A stretch of DNA of 64,000 bases from the NCBI GenBank assembly GCA_963747515.1, contig CAVVFN010000003.1, forward strand, positions 992,001 to 1,056,000, read 5' to 3'. The stretch is from Mariniphaga sp963747515. GTDB lineage: Bacteria > Bacteroidota > Bacteroidia > Bacteroidales > Prolixibacteraceae. Numbering within the stretch: position 1 is the first letter of the stretch; the number at the start of each line of letters is the position of its first letter. Positions 35,834-44,101 of the stretch are shown one piece after another. The notes below the pieces were generated by a model. The model ran no database searches, was not told where the DNA came from, and saw only the letters and a program-made list of their open reading frames with translations. The position numbers and the translations under genes are program-made.

Positions 35834-37462
35834 TTATAATCTATGGCGAAGGTTAAAATACAGCCGGTTTTGATTATATTCTTCTTGAAAAGTAAACTCA
35901 AAGTTAACAGAAAAGTACCATTTTTTGCTGATATAGCAGGAAAAATCGAGTTCACCAATGTTTTGACTGAGTGCAGAACTTAAGCCAACGTATTTAAAAT
36001 CAACATGCCGGTATTGAATTGTGCTGCTGAGTTTCCCCTTTATAATATCTTTTGAGAGCCGTCCGCCAAAAATCTGGCCGTCGAGATATGCTGTTTGCAT
36101 CAGGTTTGCCGAAGCAGTTATAGAAGCATCAATCGTTGGAACGTTTGTGTAGGTTGCCAATCCGTTGAATGTGTTTGTTGCACGGGATTCTTCTTTCCGG
36201 ATACGCGTTCCGGCATGAATACCAAGAATTAACTTGTTGACAGGGCGGTAATTTACCCGAAAACGTAAACCCTGCCTGCTGGCCTGCTGCAGTATTTCTT
36301 CGGAATAATTCCTGAACGTTTCGTAATAGATCACATTTTTACGGTTATCGTACGAACCAAACATTGATAATCTCCTTGTAAAACTGTAGCGGGCGGAGAA
36401 ATATAAACTTATGAGCGTTAATGCATTTTTAGGCTTACCATTTTCAAGCTTATACAAATCAAGTTCAAACGATGAAAAAACATTCATACTCTTTATCGTT
36501 GAATTTGAATGCTGAAAATAGATAAACCTCCGGTCGGTTTTGGAATGATTCCGCTGCTCGAAAAAGGCAAGGGTGCTTTGAAGATAGCCATTTTTTGTCT
36601 TTACTGAATGTCCGGCATAACCTCCGTATTCAGGTAAATGAACGTTGTACCCATAATCCATGTAATCGGGTCTGGTTCCAGCTGCAACACCTGCAAAAAA
36701 TCCATCCCAATGCTTTTCAAACTGAAATCCGTCAATTGCCCCAACATTGGCAATGTTGGGATTTATTTTACGTCCGGCCCACAATGAGGTGGTTTCATTA
36801 AAATCATATTTCAAAGCAAGGTTGTAAATCTTTAGTGCGTTATTAAAATTTTCCTTCACAACATCCCGGTGATTCAGCTTATGCATGAAGGAAATATAAG
36901 ATTCCAGGGAGGTTTTTGAATCCATGACGTTTGCTGCCTTCAACGTTAGGGTGTACCTGAACCGATGCAAGTCATCCGATCCCGGATCAGAAAAATTTGA
37001 ATAGGAAGAAAGTGAAATCCGCCCGGAAATATCTTGTTGGGTAGTGGATTTATTTGATTCCTTTTCGGCAGAGGTTAATACTTGTTCACTCACATCTTTT
37101 TCGGGCAATTCTTCATTCTGAGGTTCAGAAAGCACGGCAGTATTTGGTTGTACCATCCGGACATAAATGGTATCGGATACCTGAAATTGGAAATCGTTTA
37201 ATGGTATACACAGGCAGGAAATGGATGAATGGTTTTGAACAACCAGCGTCGGAACAAGATGTTGATACTGCTTAATAAATAACGTATCACCATTTTCTAT
37301 TCCTTCAGTACTTCTAAATTTCACATAAACATTTTTCCCTGACAGGTAAGATACCACTCCTTCCCTGATAATCTGGGATTCCTGCGCTGTCACTGAAATA
37401 AAAACCAGCTGAAGAAGTGCAGCCAGATAAAAAGAAATTCTATTTGAATTATTTCTATTCAT
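35834..37462 (-). CDS. predicted outer-membrane beta-barrel protein of the multiheme cytochrome cluster
   Basis: 542 residues with a signal peptide (cleavage about residue 27, 'FISVTAQE'). Residues about 28-115 form a small soluble beta-rich domain ('NVYVKFRSTEGIENGDTLFI'). Residues about 145-542 alternate polar and aromatic/hydrophobic residues as in barrel strands ('TSLWAGRKINPNIANVGAIDG', 'RRFIYFQHSN', 'NLILGIHAGTRIRK'-like) and end in a strand with a terminal aromatic-rich segment ('LYFNLRHRL'). It overlaps the 28-heme cytochrome gene by 8 bases. The position suggests a barrel that carries the cytochrome across the outer membrane, as MtrB does in Mtr systems. No sequence homology to MtrB was seen by eye. 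Confidence 0.75.
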   Translation of the reverse strand: MNRNNSNRISFYLAALLQLVFISVTAQESQIIREGVVSYLSGKNVYVKFRSTEGIENGDTLFIKQYQHLVPTLVVQNHSSISCLCIPLNDFQFQVSDTIYVRMVQPNTAVLSEPQNEELPEKDVSEQVLTSAEKESNKSTTQQDISGRISLSSYSNFSDPGSDDLHRFRYTLTLKAANVMDSKTSLESYISFMHKLNHRDVVKENFNNALKIYNLALKYDFNETTSLWAGRKINPNIANVGAIDGFQFEKHWDGFFAGVAAGTRPDYMDYGYNVHLPEYGGYAGHSVKTKNGYLQSTLAFFEQRNHSKTDRRFIYFQHSNSTIKSMNVFSSFELDLYKLENGKPKNALTLISLYFSARYSFTRRLSMFGSYDNRKNVIYYETFRNYSEEILQQASRQGLRFRVNYRPVNKLILGIHAGTRIRKEESRATNTFNGLATYTNVPTIDASITASANLMQTAYLDGQIFGGRLSKDIIKGKLSSTIQYRHVDFKYVGLSSALSQNIGELDFSCYISKKWYFSVNFEFTFQEEYNQNRLYFNLRHRL

Positions 37463-39584
37463 CTTCTGATCCGTTTGGATGACATGCCAGGCAATTCATG
37501 CTGTTGTAAACATAGTCATTTACCTCGCGGTGCTCACTATCCGCTTCATTCCGGTTGTGCTCATGACAATGAATACATGAAAAAAGGGAATAATTCGATG
37601 ATTCCGTATGGCAATCGCTACAAGAACTCCATTCACCGCGATGTTCTCCGCTGTATACAGGAAAATAAAGCGCATCATGCTGAAACGTTGACGGTGTCCA
37701 GACAGTTTCTGAATGGCATGTTTCACAGTCAGTAGGGAAAAGTGCAGCAGAATGTACAGGATCATTGGTACTATTGTAATCAGAAGCGTGGCATCCAAAA
37801 CAGTTGACTGGTGTATTCTGATAATTTCCATTATGGCACAATACACAACTACCTGCAATGGAAGCATGTGCACCATTAAGCGCATAAAAATCCTGATGAT
37901 TGGGGAACATTGCCGGTTCCCAGCCAATATCAGTGGAATGGCATTCTTCACAATTTACTGAAATTCCAATCGAATTGTGGTTTGGATTTCCTGTTTCATT
38001 GTAATCCGGCAGATGACAGGAAAAACAATCCATGGAAGTTCCTGCATATCCATTTGTATGACAGGCTGAACATTCTGTGGCGAGATGACTACCTGTAAGC
38101 GGGAAGCTGGTGGCATTGTGATCAAATTCAGCGTCTTCCCAAATGTTGGTGGAATGGCACTGCATACAATCAGTAGGATAATTTAAAGCCGAATGGTTTT
38201 CAGCGTCAGTATAATTCTCCCGATGACAGCTGATACACTCAGGACTGGTATTTTTTGTGGATCCCTGGTGACATTCGGAACATTGCCTGATGGAATGGCC
38301 GCCGGTAAGTTCAAATCCGCTTATTGAATTATGGTCGAATTGTGAGGGAATCCAGCCATCTTCAGTGTGACATATTTCACATTCGGTAGAAATTCCCGCT
38401 GCAGTGTGTCCCGGTTCCTGTGCCTGGTTATATTGATTTGTGTGGCAACTGCTGCAGGCGACTGAAGTACCCGAATAACTTTGTGAATGACAATCGCTGC
38501 AACTTGTTTGAACATGCGCTCCTTTCAATGAAAATCCCGTGGTATTGTGATTAAACGACTCCTCTTCCCTGCCGGATGGGTGGCAGGCAAAACAAGCCAT
38601 ACTGTTGAAACTGTATCCGTTTATTCCTCCGTGCTCTTCATCCATATCCGACCGGTTGTGTTCATGGCATTCAATACAACTGAATGAAGAATAATTACCA
38701 GGTTGTATATGGCACTCTGTACAATTTTCCCACTCTCCGCGATGTTCACCTGAATATATGGGAAAATAAACAGCATCGTGGTCTTTAAATTCTGCAGGAG
38801 TCCAGCCGGGATCAGTAGAATGACACTCCGTACAGCTTGTTGAAAATCCTGAACCCTGATGAGAGGGATTGGAAGCAGTGTTATAATCCTGCTGGTGGCA
38901 GCTGATGCACTCACTGGAAACTGGTTCAAAAAATCCGGAAGTATGACAAGCTGCACAATCATTTACCTGATGCCCTTTTGTTAAAGGAAAAAAATCATGG
39001 TTTATTCCTGACAATGTCCACTCAAATGCTTCCAATTTGTGACATTCTACACAATTTGTTGAAAATCCGGCCTCCTGATGGTTTGGCTGAGTAGTCGCCA
39101 GGTAGTCCTTCCTGTGGCAATCAATGCAATCTGTACCTAAAGGAGGAAATTCAAGACGGGAAACGGAAGTATGGCAGGATGCACAATCAGCATGATTATG
39201 CGCACCCAGTAATGGAAATCCAACGTTTTGATGAATCTCGGTTGTGTTGGAAACTATCCATGAGTTTTGTGTATGACATTCAGCACAGTCTGGTCCCACA
39301 GTATTACGATGCATATCGGTGTGACAATCCATGCAATTTGTTTTTGCCTCTGAGAATACAAGAGAAGTGTGACAGGTTTTACAATCGGTGTAAACATGCT
39401 GCCCTTCAAGCCTGTAATTGGTTGAATCATGACGAAATAAAGCAGTTTCGGCAGAAAATGTCCATCCCTCTGTAGTATGACAATCAGTGCAGCTAAACTG
39501 CAAGGTTTCACCATGTGGATTTTGCTGCACACGATTATAGTACGACAGCAAAATCAATCCCAGCATTAATGGCAACTTTGGCAT
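37455..39584 (-). CDS. 28-heme c-type cytochrome
   Basis: 709 residues with 28 CxxCH heme-binding motifs, the first at about residue 32 and the last at about 698. The N-terminus (MPKLPLMLGLILL) is a short export signal or anchor. Many units follow H-x-G-x-H-x6-C-x-x-C-H, with axial His candidates between motifs. Residues about 251-338 and 620-705 are a clear duplication ('YFPIYSGEHRGEW' and 'YFPVYSGEHRGEW', each followed by 'HEHNR' and a final CxACHP), so the protein looks built from two halves. The start overlaps the preceding cytochrome gene. An alternative ATG at 39566 gives a TAATG stop-start. It is probably the electron carrier that works with the beta-barrel. Confidence 0.93.
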   Translation of the reverse strand: MPKLPLMLGLILLSYYNRVQQNPHGETLQFSCTDCHTTEGWTFSAETALFRHDSTNYRLEGQHVYTDCKTCHTSLVFSEAKTNCMDCHTDMHRNTVGPDCAECHTQNSWIVSNTTEIHQNVGFPLLGAHNHADCASCHTSVSRLEFPPLGTDCIDCHRKDYLATTQPNHQEAGFSTNCVECHKLEAFEWTLSGINHDFFPLTKGHQVNDCAACHTSGFFEPVSSECISCHQQDYNTASNPSHQGSGFSTSCTECHSTDPGWTPAEFKDHDAVYFPIYSGEHRGEWENCTECHIQPGNYSSFSCIECHEHNRSDMDEEHGGINGYSFNSMACFACHPSGREEESFNHNTTGFSLKGAHVQTSCSDCHSQSYSGTSVACSSCHTNQYNQAQEPGHTAAGISTECEICHTEDGWIPSQFDHNSISGFELTGGHSIRQCSECHQGSTKNTSPECISCHRENYTDAENHSALNYPTDCMQCHSTNIWEDAEFDHNATSFPLTGSHLATECSACHTNGYAGTSMDCFSCHLPDYNETGNPNHNSIGISVNCEECHSTDIGWEPAMFPNHQDFYALNGAHASIAGSCVLCHNGNYQNTPVNCFGCHASDYNSTNDPVHSAALFPTDCETCHSETVWTPSTFQHDALYFPVYSGEHRGEWSSCSDCHTESSNYSLFSCIHCHEHNRNEADSEHREVNDYVYNSMNCLACHPNGSEDE

Positions 39585-41158
39585 GATATGTCTTCAAATT
39601 TATAAACGATATAACCCTTTAATAATTCGTCGTTTGACTTGTGGCAACTGATACAGGCCAAACCCGCATGTTTGCCGTCGAGTTTAAAACGGGCATTATC
39701 ATGGTCAAATTTATTGGGTTCCCAATCGGTAAATGTGTGACATCGTTCACAATTGGTTTCCCCATTTTTGGTAAATTGACCGAAATGTGCATCCTCATGG
39801 CAATTGGTACACAACTCATTATTCCAGGTAAATTGTTGTTTCATTTCCATTTCGCTTTCTGCAAAATGGCATTGCCTGCAAGTTGTCTGCGCGTGTTTCC
39901 CCTGAAGTTTAAAACCGGTTTCATCATGATCGAAGGTTACCTTGTTCCAAACCATTACTGAATGGCAATTTTTACAGTCACTTCCGGCAAGAAATTTTTC
40001 ATCGAAATAACCTTTATGAATATTATCGTGGCAATCGATGCAGCGGCTTCCTAAACCAGAAAATCTCCAATCATCCGTTTTTTTATGGCAGGCGAAGCAG
40101 GGTGTTGCAAGATGCGCACCCTCCAGCTTAAAATCAGTTTTATTGTGCTGGGCAATTCCATAAGATGATGGTGCAAATCCATTAACTGAATGGCACTCTT
40201 TGCAATTCTGCAAAACTTCATCCTTTCTGAATTGACCCTCATGGTAGTCGTAGTGGCAGTCGGTACAGTACTGATGATTCAATGGTTTGGTATAAACGCC
40301 GCTAGTGTGGCACTTTTTACATCCCACAAAAACATGTTTACCACGCAACGGATAATTAGTCTCTTCATGATTAAAGGCGCTCAATTGGGCAACTTCGTGA
40401 AATGAAAACTCATTGTGGCATTTCCGGCAATCGTTTCCAAATTTATTCTGATGAACATCCTCATGACATGAAGTGCAGTTTGAATATTCAACACCGGCAA
40501 ACTGCTGAAATTCCAGTCCGTTTCGTTGTACGGTTTCATGACACTTTTTACAATCAACAAACTGATGTTTTCCAATAAGAGGAAAGTCAGTTTTTGAATG
40601 ATTAAATCCTGGAGCCGGAGTGAATGCCGTTTGATTATGACAGGAAAGGCAATCATCTGAAAGTATATTCTGGTGAAAATCGGAATGACAATCCAGACAC
40701 CTGGTACCGAGGCCCAACCATGTGAACCCTTTTTTCTGCGATACATTGTTTTGAATAAGTTCCGGTTTGTGACAGTCAGTACATTCAATTTCAGAATGTT
40801 TTCCTTCCAGTTCATATGATGTCAGGCGATGATTAAAGGTATCCTTCTCAAAACGGATAATTTGAAAATCGCGGCCAAAATGTTCGCCATGACAATCATG
40901 GCACTCTTTTCCACTGCCGGCTGCAGTTCCATGAAATCCTTTGTGTTGGTCAATTAAGTTATTAATCTCCTTATGGCATTTCAGACATTTTGATGTCGTT
41001 TCCTTTTCGCCTAATGTATGACACTTTGTACAGTTGGCCAACCCTGCGATGTGTGCATGAGCCTTAGACAGTTCTCCAGGAGAAAGCTGTGCTGCAGCTA
41101 TGCCCGACACTGCCAGAAATATAAAAAGCAGAAGACTATTTTTAAAGGTTAGGCCCAT
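39566..41158 (-). CDS. 20-heme c-type cytochrome
   Basis: 530 residues from the ATG at 41158, chosen because a proper signal peptide follows ('MGLTFKNSLLLFIFLAVSGI', AAA|Q cleavage). A frame upstream to 41206 would put a polar extension before it. The mature protein has 20 CxxCH motifs spread from about residue 44 to the very end, in repeats such as 'GKHSEIECTDCHK', 'GKHQFVDCKKCHE', 'GKHVFVGCKKCHT' and 'GKHAQTTCRQCHF' (a G-K-H then C-x-x-C-H rhythm). The last motif CQSCH is directly followed by the stop codon. It is probably periplasmic, between the inner-membrane module and the 28-heme protein. Confidence 0.93.
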   Translation of the reverse strand: MGLTFKNSLLLFIFLAVSGIAAAQLSPGELSKAHAHIAGLANCTKCHTLGEKETTSKCLKCHKEINNLIDQHKGFHGTAAGSGKECHDCHGEHFGRDFQIIRFEKDTFNHRLTSYELEGKHSEIECTDCHKPELIQNNVSQKKGFTWLGLGTRCLDCHSDFHQNILSDDCLSCHNQTAFTPAPGFNHSKTDFPLIGKHQFVDCKKCHETVQRNGLEFQQFAGVEYSNCTSCHEDVHQNKFGNDCRKCHNEFSFHEVAQLSAFNHEETNYPLRGKHVFVGCKKCHTSGVYTKPLNHQYCTDCHYDYHEGQFRKDEVLQNCKECHSVNGFAPSSYGIAQHNKTDFKLEGAHLATPCFACHKKTDDWRFSGLGSRCIDCHDNIHKGYFDEKFLAGSDCKNCHSVMVWNKVTFDHDETGFKLQGKHAQTTCRQCHFAESEMEMKQQFTWNNELCTNCHEDAHFGQFTKNGETNCERCHTFTDWEPNKFDHDNARFKLDGKHAGLACISCHKSNDELLKGYIVYKFEDISCQSCH

Positions 41159-41219
41159 TAATTCTGAGCTGATTTTGTTTTTAATCCCACAACCTAACAC
41201 ATACAAATGACCATCACTT

Positions 41220-42560
41220 TCATCTTTTTTCGTGTTTCATTATTGCTTCTCCAAATTTAGGGATTATTTCAATACCAGCATTTTTTAAAAATCCTGAAGG
41301 TAATTCACCTCCTGCAAATATATACACAAAATCGTTTTCCAGCTGGAGAAGATTGTCCTTACCTGCAACTTCAATACTTACAATTTTATCATCTATCGAT
41401 TTTAATTCAGAATTTAACAATACTTCGAGTCTTCCTGCTATAAGAAATTCTTCCAGAATTTCTCTATTTTTATGTTTAAGTCGTGAAAATGCATCTTTAC
41501 GGTACGAGAGTGTAACCACATTTTTACGGGCTAAAAGTAATGCCGCTTCAACCGCTGAATCACCTCCACCAACTACCACTATTTTTTTATTGAAAATCAA
41601 TTCCGGCTCCAACAAGCGATAGGCAACCTTTGTTGATTTTTCACCCGGAACATTCAGTTTTCGGGGAGAACCCCGGCGGCCAATCGCAAGCAAGACTTTT
41701 TTTGTGGTATACCCTGTGCCATCAGTTGTCAGTACCCGAAAACCACCATTATCAGGCACTATTCTTTCAACTTTTTTATTTTCTTCAACTTTAATATCAT
41801 TTTTTGTCAGCACAGTATTCCAAAGTTTCAGCAACTCAATCTTATCTGTTTCAAACAGTTTTACTTTTCCATGCAGCGGCAAATCCATGGGAGAAGTCAT
41901 TACAATTTTGGAACGTGGAAATGTAAAAACAGCACCACCAAGGGTATCCTGCTCGAGAGTTAATGTTTTTAAATGATGCTTTTTAGCCATCAGAGTGGCT
42001 GAGATTCCTGCCGGTCCGGCACCAACAATAATCAGATCATAGGCTTCCCTTCCCTTTCCGTTCAAAGACCGGACAATGTTTTCCACAGCTTGTTTTCCCT
42101 GTTCAACCGCATTTTTTATCAACCCCATTCCGCCTATTTCGCCCGCAATAAAAATCCCTTTTACATTCGATTCGAAATACTGATTGACATGCGGCAAATC
42201 AATACCCCTTTTTTCTGTACCCATACATAAGGTAATTGCCTGTGTGGGACATGCATGAAAACAGGCCCCGTGACCTACGCAGTGACTGGCATTAATAACC
42301 GTCGCCTTTCCGTTACGGATTCCAAGTATGTCTTTTTCGGGACAGGCTTGAATGCAGGCCCCGCTTTGAATGCAGGAATTAACATCGACAACAGGGTGAA
42401 GTGAAACCGGTTCATGAAAACCGTATTCTTTTGCTAACTTGATTTTTTCTTCCACAATATGCGATTCGCGATGCAGTTTCCGTATATAAACCCAAAGCAC
42501 CACCAGCAGAAAGATTCCAACTACGCCGTAAATGATTATTTTTTCAATCAGTGATTCCAT
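41220..42560 (-). CDS. membrane-anchored 4Fe-4S/FAD pyridine-nucleotide-disulfide-type oxidoreductase
   Basis: 446 residues. An N-terminal transmembrane helix (about 8-26) is followed by a ferredoxin domain with two clusters of Cys: C63-x5-C69-x3-C73-P and C94-x5-C100-x3-C104-P. The second Cys of the usual CxxCxxCxxxCP is Ser or His in both, a pattern I recall in this subfamily. Then comes a thioredoxin-reductase-like flavoprotein: FAD motif 'GAGPAGISA' (180-188) and a second nucleotide motif 'VVGGGDSAVEAALLL'. It could pass electrons between NAD(P)H, a ferredoxin and the neighbouring cytochrome b. It lies two bases after the cytochrome-b-like gene. Confidence 0.88.
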   Translation of the reverse strand: MESLIEKIIIYGVVGIFLLVVLWVYIRKLHRESHIVEEKIKLAKEYGFHEPVSLHPVVDVNSCIQSGACIQACPEKDILGIRNGKATVINASHCVGHGACFHACPTQAITLCMGTEKRGIDLPHVNQYFESNVKGIFIAGEIGGMGLIKNAVEQGKQAVENIVRSLNGKGREAYDLIIVGAGPAGISATLMAKKHHLKTLTLEQDTLGGAVFTFPRSKIVMTSPMDLPLHGKVKLFETDKIELLKLWNTVLTKNDIKVEENKKVERIVPDNGGFRVLTTDGTGYTTKKVLLAIGRRGSPRKLNVPGEKSTKVAYRLLEPELIFNKKIVVVGGGDSAVEAALLLARKNVVTLSYRKDAFSRLKHKNREILEEFLIAGRLEVLLNSELKSIDDKIVSIEVAGKDNLLQLENDFVYIFAGGELPSGFLKNAGIEIIPKFGEAIMKHEKR

Positions 42561-42562
42561 TG

Positions 42563-43432
42563 TTAAAATATCCAGGTATAACCAAATAACACTGCTACAG
42601 CAACATGTATCAACATTATTGCCAGCATTATTAACGCAAACGGAAGATGTACCACATGCCAGTACCTCAAATAATTTTGCATCGACGTCAGCCAGTTTAT
42701 GCGACGGTTCAGTTTAATTTTTAATTTAAACAGCTTTACTACTTTAAGAAAGTTCCCTGAAGAAAGGTGTTTTGATCTCAGCTCCGTTTTTAATTCCTTT
42801 ATCAACCGGAGCTCGAAACGAAACCTTTTTACAATTCTCGCCAGTAAATTAGCACCTTCATTGGGTTTTCTGCCGGTTAATTTATCGTTCAGTGTGGAAA
42901 TGATCTCACCATCAATGTTGTATATATTACTGATTTCTATAAATAAATCATTTTCAATCCGATTTAAATCACTCATACTCAATTCCCTTCCCTGGATAGT
43001 TCTGGGAATCTGCAGGTATATAAACCGCCCGATTACTCCGCTGAGTACCACAGCCACCATGCTCCAGAAACTAACAGCTACTATACCGCCAAATTTGAAT
43101 GTGGTATGGTACAGAATCAAAACCGGGCCCAGAATACATAAAAAAATGTGGAATTCCAGCCAATACTTCAACTTACCTATGTTTGACAGTCGCCTGAAAC
43201 GCTTACGTGCCATATACCAAAAAACACCAATAAGCAGAAATACAGAACCGGCAATTCCTAATCCATGACCAATTGTACCCGTAGGTTTTAATAAATCGTA
43301 TTGGTGATGAAAGTGGCGTTCGCCAAGTTCAGTTGAGTAATAATCAGCACCAAAAATTCCTATTGAAACAAAAAGGAAAACGGTTATCACTGTTAATGTA
43401 GAAATATATATTCGATGCGATAAACGTGTCAT
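42563..43432 (-). CDS. membrane b-type cytochrome-like protein
   Basis: 289 residues with about five transmembrane helices (about 9-29, 55-75, 93-111, 115-141 and 260-285) and a long basic cytoplasmic loop between. Histidines that could bind b hemes lie in or near helices: H56 in 'TIGHGLGIAG', H95 and H109 in 'FHIFLCILGPVLILYH', and H259, H262 and H276 in 'WHVVHLPFALIMLAIMLIH'. The paired-His spacing fits a diheme b-type quinol/quinone oxidoreductase. No named family was recognised. It is the first gene of the cytochrome operon and is the likely entry point of electrons from the membrane quinone pool. Confidence 0.8.
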   Translation of the reverse strand: MTRLSHRIYISTLTVITVFLFVSIGIFGADYYSTELGERHFHHQYDLLKPTGTIGHGLGIAGSVFLLIGVFWYMARKRFRRLSNIGKLKYWLEFHIFLCILGPVLILYHTTFKFGGIVAVSFWSMVAVVLSGVIGRFIYLQIPRTIQGRELSMSDLNRIENDLFIEISNIYNIDGEIISTLNDKLTGRKPNEGANLLARIVKRFRFELRLIKELKTELRSKHLSSGNFLKVVKLFKLKIKLNRRINWLTSMQNYLRYWHVVHLPFALIMLAIMLIHVAVAVLFGYTWIF

Positions 43433-44101
43433 TATTTATATGTATTTAATTCCTGACTAACAACAATAGCAGTTAAATGTAATGGATTTATTAAAAAACG
43501 AATTATCCACATCAGTTAATTATTTTCAATTATTTATACTATTATCCTTCATCAAATATACTGTTTTTGGATAGGTACAGGCAAATAAATTATCAATAAA
43601 CAGAAGTAAAGCTGAGAAAATCTTAAGAATGTACATCTGTAAAAAAATTTCAAAAAAGGAATTGCTTTATTTATGCCTATATAAGTTCCGTGAATAATAA
43701 AAACAAACCCTCCGCCGATTACTTTTTCAGTCCGGTCGAAATCAAATAAAAAATTTGAGAATTCCCCAAAATTACCTCTACAGATTGAAGCTGTTTTTTT
43801 TTGAAGTGGGTTCAGGCATCAGCCATACCTTAAAATCATGCTGTAAAACATATTTTAAGGGATGGAAAAAGCTATAAAATAAGGCTGTTTTAACATTCAG
43901 TTTACAAAACCTTTTGAACAACCAAATATGATATTCGAAAGTTTATATGGGGGTTAGATTTTATATATTTGCGGCCTGAATTAAAAGCCCAATTATTTAC
44001 CGGAAAATAAATTGAAATAAGCCATGGAATTCAATTCCACCAATTATCCCTTTATTATGGGGCCGATTCCATTTACTCCGATGTTTAATTAATAGTATAA
44101 C
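43433..44101. other. divergent intergenic region between cytochrome operon and propionate operon
   Basis: About 670 bases without a recognised gene. A 9-bp inverted repeat, CCTTAAAAT (43828-43836) and ATTTTAAGG (43852-43860), and the -7 box at 43964-43971 are the only structures found. No promoter could be fixed for the cytochrome operon. Confidence 0.5.
43964..43971 (+). promoter_or_regulatory. putative -7 box of the methylmalonyl-CoA decarboxylase operon
   Basis: TATATTTG matches TAnnTTTG. It would give a leader of about 120 bases before the ATG at 44102. A -33 TTTG was not found at the usual distance, but TTTATA lies there. Confidence 0.45.

Noticed and set aside
37455..41158. Periodic DNA repetition in the cytochrome genes considered as a tandem repeat element
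   Set aside because: It results from the repeated CxxCH codons. The spacing varies and the reading frame is intact.
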